Shown here: positions 6,160 through 10,524 of the stretch, piece by piece
How the letters are laid out: each line of letters opens with the position of its first letter
Numbering within the stretch: position 1 is the stretch's first letter
Origin: UBA8886 sp963578705
Lineage (GTDB): Archaea > Thermoplasmatota > Poseidoniia > MGIII > CG-Epi1
Assembly: GCA_963578705.1 (NCBI GenBank)
Contig: CAUZDT010000041.1
Coordinates: forward strand, 1 to 10,524
Length of the DNA stretch: 10,524 nucleotides
Reading direction: 5' to 3'
Program-made: the position numbers and the translations under genes
Notes under the pieces: generated by a model
What the model was told of the DNA's origin: nothing
Databases searched by the model: none
Seen by the model: only the letters and a program-made list of their open reading frames with translations

Positions 6160-6842
6160 TCCCGCGCGCCGAAAATCGCGGTGCCGACGCGCACCAGCGT
6201 CGCCCCCTCGGCGATTGCCTCCGCGAAGTCGTGCGACATGCCCATCGAGAGCTCCGGCAGCGCGACGCCCGTTCCCATGGCAACCGCGTCGCGTAATTCG
6301 CGCAGCTGCCGGAACCAGTTGCGCGGCCGGTCGTCGAAGGGCGGGATGCTCATCAGCCCGACGACGTGCAGCCCCGGGAGTGCGGCCGCGTCGCGCACCA
6401 GCGCTGCGGCCGCGTCGGGGGCGACGCCGCCCTTGGTCGCTTCGTCGTCCTGGTTCACCTGCACCAGCGCGCGGACCTCGCGCCGCTCTTCCTGCGCGAC
6501 GAGCGAGAGCTTGCGCGCCAGCCGCAGCGAGTCGAGCGTGTGGATGAGCGTCGCCTGGCCGGCAACTTTGCGTGCGCGACGCGACGAGAGACGGCCAATG
6601 AAGTGGTAGCGCAGCCCGTCGGGCGCGAAGGCAGCCGCCTTCTCCAGGAATTCGTCGGCGTGGTTCTCGCCGATGTCGCGCAGCCCGGCACCGAACGCCG
6701 CCTCGATGGCGGCGACAGGCTTGCGCTTGGTAACGCCAATAAGCATAATTTCGGTCGGGTCCCGGCCTGCCTCGCGCGCGGCGGTCGCGACCGCCGCGCG
6801 CGCACGGGCGAGCCGCTTGGCGATTTCAGAAGAAGCCATCAT
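6156..6842 (-). CDS. yggS: YggS/PLPBP-family pyridoxal-phosphate homeostasis protein
   Basis: This 228-residue single-domain TIM-barrel protein belongs to the YggS/PROSC family, which binds PLP without known catalysis and keeps vitamin B6 and amino/keto-acid pools in balance. Visible landmarks are IGVTKRKP, with PLP lysine Lys39; the DIGENHADEFLEKA segment (56-70); HFIGRLSS (80-87); IHTLDSLRLARKL (100-112); LVQVNQDDEATKGG (127-139); GLMSIPP (162-168); the phosphate-binding SMGMSHDFAEAI (199-210); and VRVGTAIFGAR at the end. The length is normal. The start is ATG 6842 or the next codon at 6839; both lie inside the 3' end of herA, a 17-bp or 14-bp overlap in another frame, so the gene is probably cotranscribed and translationally coupled with herA. 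A Shine-Dalgarno is weak at best. Its stop overlaps the convergent lrp stop. Confidence 0.93.
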   Translation of the reverse strand: MMASSEIAKRLARARAAVATAAREAGRDPTEIMLIGVTKRKPVAAIEAAFGAGLRDIGENHADEFLEKAAAFAPDGLRYHFIGRLSSRRARKVAGQATLIHTLDSLRLARKLSLVAQEERREVRALVQVNQDDEATKGGVAPDAAAALVRDAAALPGLHVVGLMSIPPFDDRPRNWFRQLRELRDAVAMGTGVALPELSMGMSHDFAEAIAEGATLVRVGTAIFGARD

Positions 6843-8349
6843 CGCTCGCCCGTTGCGGTTGCTCCTCGGGGGGCGGGAGCGCTTGCAGGTAATCCTCGTA
6901 AAGGTCGACGGCGACCGGCAGCGCGAACGGGACGTGCGGCGACGTCAGGATGGCTTCGCCCGCCGCGAGCGTCTGGATTTCCATATCAAGCCGCGACAGG
7001 TCCTGCTTGGCGGACGCCTGCAGCGACTCACGGTCGCGCCGGTCGGCCAGCCCCATCACGAAGAGCGTGTTGAACTGGCTCAATACCTCGCTGTGGAGCA
7101 GCTTCGGCTGCTGGCTCACCGCGCAAAGGCCAACGCGGAACTTGCGCCCCTCACGCGCAATCTGCGCGAAGACGTTGCCGCGCGTCTCCGAGAGCAGCCG
7201 CTGCGACTCCTCGAGCGTCACCAGCACCGGCGGCAGCTTGGCGAACTCCTTGGGCTGGGCGTATTTCGCCTTGTGCGACTCGAAAACCGCGCGCGCCAGC
7301 ACCATCGAGACCAGCAGCTCCTCGGTCTCGAACATGTTGCTGGTGTCGACCAGCACCACCTTGCCGGCGTCAAGGTGCGCGATAATCGCCTCGGACGCGG
7401 TCACGTCGGGGTCGCCCGAGAGCAGGTCGAACTGCCACAGGTAGCGCAGCCGCCGCTTGATGACGCCAATCGTCCCGGGGTGGAACTCACCGTGCAATTC
7501 CTCGGAAACCTGCTCGGCGTTGCGCTCGTTCAGCTCGACCAGCCAGTTGCGCTGGTAGCGCTGTCGCGCCGCGTTGAGCGCCTCGCGCTGCGGCCCCGAG
7601 AAATCGTAAAGGTGCAGCAGGTCGCGCACCTCGACCTCGCTTGCCGAGAGCCGTAGCTGGCTGTAGTTGCCGGAGAGCGGCCGCGACGAGTAGACCGCCA
7701 GCCGGTCGGCGCGCGGGTGGTGGACCAGCCCGCGCCGGTCGGGGACGCCACCGTCGAAATATTCGCCGTGCGGGTCGAGCACCAGCAGCCCCGCCTGCCC
7801 CGACTCCAGTGCGGATGCGCAGAAGCACTTGAGCAGGTTGGACTTGCCCATGCCGGTCGTCGCGAAAATGCCGATGTGGTAGGGCAGCGCCTCCGGCGCC
7901 AGCCCGACGCGATGCGGCAGCGGCTCGTCGCCGCTGCGCAAGCGCCCGACGGTCAGTGTCTCCGACGGCAGGAACTCGAAATCGGCGTCGCGCGCGCGGC
8001 GCACGCCGGAGAAGTGCGCCACCAGCCCCTTGGCACGGCGGAAATTGCCGTCGCGCAGCACGCCCAGCACGCTGGCCGAAGCAAGCTTGTAGAGCCGGCG
8101 CTCCTTGTCGGCAAAGCCGTATTCCATCTCGGCACCGTCCATCGCCAGCATGTGGCCGGCGGTGCGCTCGAACCAGTCATCGCCCGACGCCTCGGCGCCG
8201 TAGGTGACGTTGAAGACCCGCAGGTAATACGGCTCCGCGGTCTCTGTGTCCTCGACCACGACGATTTCGCCCAGCGCCAGATATTCCCCGTAGGGGCAGC
8301 GGAATTTCGCCTCGGTTACGTTGCGGCCGACAATTCGTCCCAGTTCCAT
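6826..8349 (-). CDS. herA: HerA bipolar DNA translocase/helicase
   Basis: HerA is a hexameric FtsK/VirB4-like ATPase that pumps duplex DNA into the NurA nuclease during end resection for homologous recombination. The 507-residue protein starts with a HAS-barrel-type beta region (about 1-135) and continues with the RecA-like motor. The Walker A motif is ATTGMGKSN (163-171) and is followed by LLVLDPHGEYF (188-198). The Walker B segment is LVTLEESQRLL (376-386), with catalytic-type Glu380/Glu381; SQQPKLLHSEVLSQFNT (412-428) and LADRRDRESL hold the sensor and trans-acting arginine region. The acidic/aromatic tail ends DDGFF. Length matches characterised archaeal HerA proteins. The ATG overlaps the nurA TAA by one base (TAATG) and has GGAG 6 nt upstream, so translation is coupled to nurA, consistent with the two proteins forming one complex. 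No mre11 or rad50 is adjacent. Confidence 0.95.
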   Translation of the reverse strand: MELGRIVGRNVTEAKFRCPYGEYLALGEIVVVEDTETAEPYYLRVFNVTYGAEASGDDWFERTAGHMLAMDGAEMEYGFADKERRLYKLASASVLGVLRDGNFRRAKGLVAHFSGVRRARDADFEFLPSETLTVGRLRSGDEPLPHRVGLAPEALPYHIGIFATTGMGKSNLLKCFCASALESGQAGLLVLDPHGEYFDGGVPDRRGLVHHPRADRLAVYSSRPLSGNYSQLRLSASEVEVRDLLHLYDFSGPQREALNAARQRYQRNWLVELNERNAEQVSEELHGEFHPGTIGVIKRRLRYLWQFDLLSGDPDVTASEAIIAHLDAGKVVLVDTSNMFETEELLVSMVLARAVFESHKAKYAQPKEFAKLPPVLVTLEESQRLLSETRGNVFAQIAREGRKFRVGLCAVSQQPKLLHSEVLSQFNTLFVMGLADRRDRESLQASAKQDLSRLDMEIQTLAAGEAILTSPHVPFALPVAVDLYEDYLQALPPPEEQPQRASDDGFF

Positions 8350-9305
8350 TATACGCTCCGGTCGAGCACCTCATGGTAGTCGCTGAATAAAACGTCCCAT
8401 GCCCCCGGCGCCAGCCCCTGCTCGAGCGCCGCACCCTGCAACGCCTGCCGCAGCGCATCCGTCAGGTCGCCATCGATAATGACCAGGTTGTGCGCCTGCG
8501 CCAGCGGCCACGGGTAGCCCGGATAGACTGCGTCGCGCGCCAGCGATATCAGCGACGCCGCCACAACACCGTAATCGCCGCCGGCAACATCGAGCCGGAA
8601 CGCCCACTCGGAAGCGGGGTTGAGCCGCACCGCGCCTGACCTCCCAAGGCTGTCGCAGTCCAGCGGCGCGCGCCAGCAGCCATCGGGCGAGTTGCGCATC
8701 AGCGCCGGAAGCAACGGCGCCCCGTCGCGCGCCAGCGACGAGCGCTTGGCGACCGCTGCGACCGTGACGCCAGCGGCATCTGCGCGGTCGAGCACCAGCC
8801 GCAGCGCGTCGCACGCCGGCGTGTGCGGGCTCGTCAGCGCACCGTCGAGCAGCAGCAGGGAGCCAGACGCGCCTGATTCGGGCGCGCCCGCAATGGCAAG
8901 CGCCTCGAGTGCGGCGAGCGCCGCCTCGGTCTCCGCCAACTCGCGCAGCCATTCCAGCGCCGCCTGCAGGTCGGGTGGCTGCTCTGCCGGCAGCCGGCCG
9001 GTCGCCTCGCGGTAGCGCTCGCTCCACTCGTCGGCGAAGCTGTCGGCTTCCAGCAGCCGCACCTCGAGCGGCGCCTCGCGCTCGAGCACTTCCTCGGCGT
9101 CGCGCACCACGACGCGCCCCGCGCGCAGCGCCACGACCGCAAAGGCGCCGCCGTCGAGCAGTATGCGCGAAGAGCCGTCGACCGCCGCTACCAGCGCGGG
9201 CGGCACCTCGGGCGCGAGCTCCGCAAACTCCGCCCCCGGCGCGACGCTGCCGTGCGCCGCGAGCCGCGCCGCGATTGCGTCCAGCTGCGCGCGCACCAGG
9301 TCCAT
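8349..9305 (-). CDS. nurA: NurA 5'-3' nuclease
   Basis: NurA is a Mn2+-dependent RNase H-like nuclease that degrades DNA strands fed through the HerA hexamer. The 318-residue protein has the family pattern: VAAVDGSSRI with metal-binding Asp43 (motif I), a long helical region (about 90-140), LLLLDGALTSP with Asp154, VAAVAKRSSLARDG with Lys187, and the C-terminal signature YPWPLAQAHNLVII (Tyr264, His272, about 264-277). Glu134, in the helix before Asp154, may be the remaining acidic ligand. Pairing with herA directly downstream strongly supports the call. The start at ATG 9305 has no Shine-Dalgarno, but a TATA-like sequence is centred 24 bp upstream, so nurA may also be read from its own leaderless promoter in the 30-bp gap after the GTPase gene. 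A second long open frame over the same DNA is a frame shadow. Confidence 0.93.
   Translation of the reverse strand: MDLVRAQLDAIAARLAAHGSVAPGAEFAELAPEVPPALVAAVDGSSRILLDGGAFAVVALRAGRVVVRDAEEVLEREAPLEVRLLEADSFADEWSERYREATGRLPAEQPPDLQAALEWLRELAETEAALAALEALAIAGAPESGASGSLLLLDGALTSPHTPACDALRLVLDRADAAGVTVAAVAKRSSLARDGAPLLPALMRNSPDGCWRAPLDCDSLGRSGAVRLNPASEWAFRLDVAGGDYGVVAASLISLARDAVYPGYPWPLAQAHNLVIIDGDLTDALRQALQGAALEQGLAPGAWDVLFSDYHEVLDRSV
8356..8359 (-). promoter_or_regulatory. Shine-Dalgarno GGAG for herA
   Basis: GGAG on the - strand lies inside the last codons of nurA with a 6-nt spacer to the herA ATG. It supports the start at 8349 and coupled expression of NurA and HerA in fixed proportion. Confidence 0.55.
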
Positions 9306-9325
9306 GTTGCCGCAAGGAAGCCGGG

Positions 9326-9332
9326 GTTATAG
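9326..9332 (-). promoter_or_regulatory. Possible TATA box of a leaderless nurA-herA promoter
   Basis: The - strand reads CTATAAC with its centre 24 bp upstream of the nurA ATG, in the 30-bp spacer after the GTPase stop codon. This is the only AT-rich stretch nearby, and nurA has no visible Shine-Dalgarno. Together these suggest an internal promoter, though the box is a weak match. Confidence 0.35.
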
Positions 9333-9335
9333 CGC

Positions 9336-10517
9336 TCAACCCGCGACTATCTTCACCACGTCTCCGTCCTGCAGCACGTGGTCCTTGCCGATGATGCGCT
9401 TCGTGCGGCAGTCGATGGCGCGGATGAAGCCGCCACCGATGTCGCTGTGCACCTTGTAGGCCAGCTCCAGCGAGGTCGCGCCGCGCGGCAGCAGGTAGCC
9501 GTCCGGGAGCACCTTACCGTGCGAGTCGGCGTAGTGGGTCTCGTCCTCGACCGGGAACGCCGCAATCAGGTCAAGCCGGTCGAGCACCGCCGCCTCGAGG
9601 CAGTGCTGGACGCCGGTACCGGCCCCATCGACGCCGACTCCTGAAATGAACGCGGCGATGCGCTCGAGCCCGGCGCGCTGCGCGTCGCTCAGGCTGGCGC
9701 CGTCAGTGAGCGCGAACTCGGTGTCACCCGGCCGGTATTCGAGAAGGCCGGCCTTGGCGGCGTTGCGCAGCGCCATCTCGTAGTCGGCGGCGACCGGGAT
9801 TCCGCCCGCCGCCGCCAGCGCCGCCAGATTTTCGGCCGGCGCGATGTCGGCCTTGTTGGCTGCGACTATGATTGGTTTTCCAAGCGCCTGCATTTTTTGC
9901 GCAAGGGCAAGGCCCTCCACGTCGCCCCACGCCTGCACGTTCACCGGCACGTCGCACTCCCGCAGCGCGGCGACAACCTGCTCGCGCGAGAAACCGAGTC
10001 CCGCCAGCCGCTCGGCGAGGAAATCCTCGAGCGCGCGGCCCGACTCGACCGCGCGCGCCGAGCGGCTCCAGTTGCGCAGGATGATGCCGGCGAGCCAGTG
10101 GTGCAACTCGCCGGCGAGGAATTCGACCTCGCGCATGGGGTCCGCCTCGTTGACGTGGTTGCCTTCGAGGTCGGTGCTGCCGCTGGCGTCGACGATCTGG
10201 ATAAGGACATCGGCCTGCCGCAGGTCATCGAGGAACTGGTTGCCCATCCCCCGCCCCTCGTGCGCGCCCGGCACCAGCCCGGCGACGTCGACCAACTCGA
10301 CCGGCAGGTAGCGCGTGCCGCCGAGACAGGGCGAGTTGTGCGGCTCGCACTTGACGCCAAGCGAGTTGCAGGGGCACTCGCGGCGGACGTGCGCGACACC
10401 GACATTTGAGTCGATAGTCGTGAAGGGGTAGTCGCCAATCTGCGCGTCGGCCGCCGTCGCCGCGCTGAAAAACGTGGATTTGCCCGCGTTGGGCTTGCCG
10501 ACCAGCCCGACCTTCAT
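9336..10517 (-). CDS. ychF: Archaeal Obg/YchF-type translation-associated GTPase with TGS domain
   Basis: This 393-residue P-loop protein belongs to the Obg-like YchF group (COG0012), cytoplasmic ribosome-associated NTPases. The G1 loop is GKPNAGKS (7-14); PFTTIDSNVGVA (31-42) supplies the G2 threonine; G3 is DVAG (77-80), followed by LVPGAHEGRGMGNQFLDDLRQAD, the family hallmark; G4 is NKAD (221-224); the AADYE segment near 244 is the likely G5. The C-terminal 75-80 residues (about 315-393) form a TGS domain ending in LQDGDVVKIVAG. Four cysteines in the insert (48, 50, 57, 64; CPC-x6-C-x6-C) match what I recall of archaeal members and may bind a metal. NKxD predicts GTP preference, unlike bacterial and eukaryotic YchF/OLA1, which use ATP and have a changed G4. 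The ATG at 10517 begins the family N-terminus; only 7 bp lie upstream in the window, so promoter and ribosome site are not visible. The gene lies 30 bp before nurA on the same strand. Confidence 0.92.
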   Translation of the reverse strand: MKVGLVGKPNAGKSTFFSAATAADAQIGDYPFTTIDSNVGVAHVRRECPCNSLGVKCEPHNSPCLGGTRYLPVELVDVAGLVPGAHEGRGMGNQFLDDLRQADVLIQIVDASGSTDLEGNHVNEADPMREVEFLAGELHHWLAGIILRNWSRSARAVESGRALEDFLAERLAGLGFSREQVVAALRECDVPVNVQAWGDVEGLALAQKMQALGKPIIVAANKADIAPAENLAALAAAGGIPVAADYEMALRNAAKAGLLEYRPGDTEFALTDGASLSDAQRAGLERIAAFISGVGVDGAGTGVQHCLEAAVLDRLDLIAAFPVEDETHYADSHGKVLPDGYLLPRGATSLELAYKVHSDIGGGFIRAIDCRTKRIIGKDHVLQDGDVVKIVAG

Positions 10518-10524
10518 CCAAGTC

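Noticed and set aside
6673..7656. 327-codon + strand open frame across yggS and herA
   Set aside because: It crosses the junction of two well-supported - strand genes and has no recognisable motif; it is a GC shadow.
8371..9339. Second long - strand open frame over nurA
   Set aside because: It is an out-of-frame Ala/Gly/Arg-rich translation; the overlapping frame carries the NurA motifs and the overlap with herA.
1..10524. CRISPR array, tRNA/rRNA genes, insertion sequences, prophage or defence genes
   Set aside because: No spaced repeats, cloverleaf-like sequence, transposase motif or terminal inverted repeats were seen; nearly all of the window is covered by housekeeping-type genes.

Overview
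The window looks like a GC-rich archaeal chromosome segment. The NurA nuclease/HerA translocase pair is an archaeal repair signature. The Obg/YchF-type GTPase has the archaeal four-cysteine insert and an NKxD G4 motif. Several genes have a TATA-like box about 25 bp upstream of their start and no Shine-Dalgarno, as in leaderless archaeal transcription, while downstream genes of operons carry GGAG-type ribosome sites. A marine Thermoplasmatota-type euryarchaeon (Marine Group II/III or similar) would fit, but that placement is inference; only 'archaeon' is well supported.

Layout. (1) 1-321, + strand: the 3' end of a HAD phosphatase/phosphoglucomutase-like gene, cut by the window edge. (2) 5616 to 361, - strand: three overlapping genes encoding a glutamate-synthase-like enzyme: an iron-sulfur protein that looks like a degenerate copy of the FMN barrel, the intact FMN/Fe-S synthase barrel, and a fusion of the glutaminase domain with the GXGXG beta-helix domain. 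(3) 5617-5715: a 99-bp AT-rich divergent promoter region with small dyads. (4) 5716-6159, + strand: an Lrp/AsnC regulator, divergent from the glt-like genes. (5) 10517 to 6156, - strand: ychF-like GTPase, nurA, herA and yggS, closely packed and probably cotranscribed, meeting lrp tail to tail.

How the genes work together. The glt-like cluster should take the amide nitrogen of glutamine and transfer it to 2-oxoglutarate or a related acceptor, using electrons delivered through Fe-S clusters. No GltD-like NADPH subunit is present, so the first gene, with a CxxCxxC ferredoxin-like motif, is the natural candidate for electron entry. The adjacent Lrp-type regulator plausibly senses an amino acid and controls the divergent promoters. 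The right half combines DNA end resection (NurA-HerA) with a ribosome-associated GTPase and a PLP-homeostasis protein. Mre11 and Rad50, often neighbours of herA/nurA, are not in the window.

The most interesting object is the first glt gene: an intact 471-codon paralogue that has lost the FMN/substrate motifs and C-terminal cluster cysteines of its neighbour and has gained an N-terminal Fe-S motif whose fourth ligand position is His instead of Cys. No CRISPR array, tRNA, rRNA or mobile element was seen.
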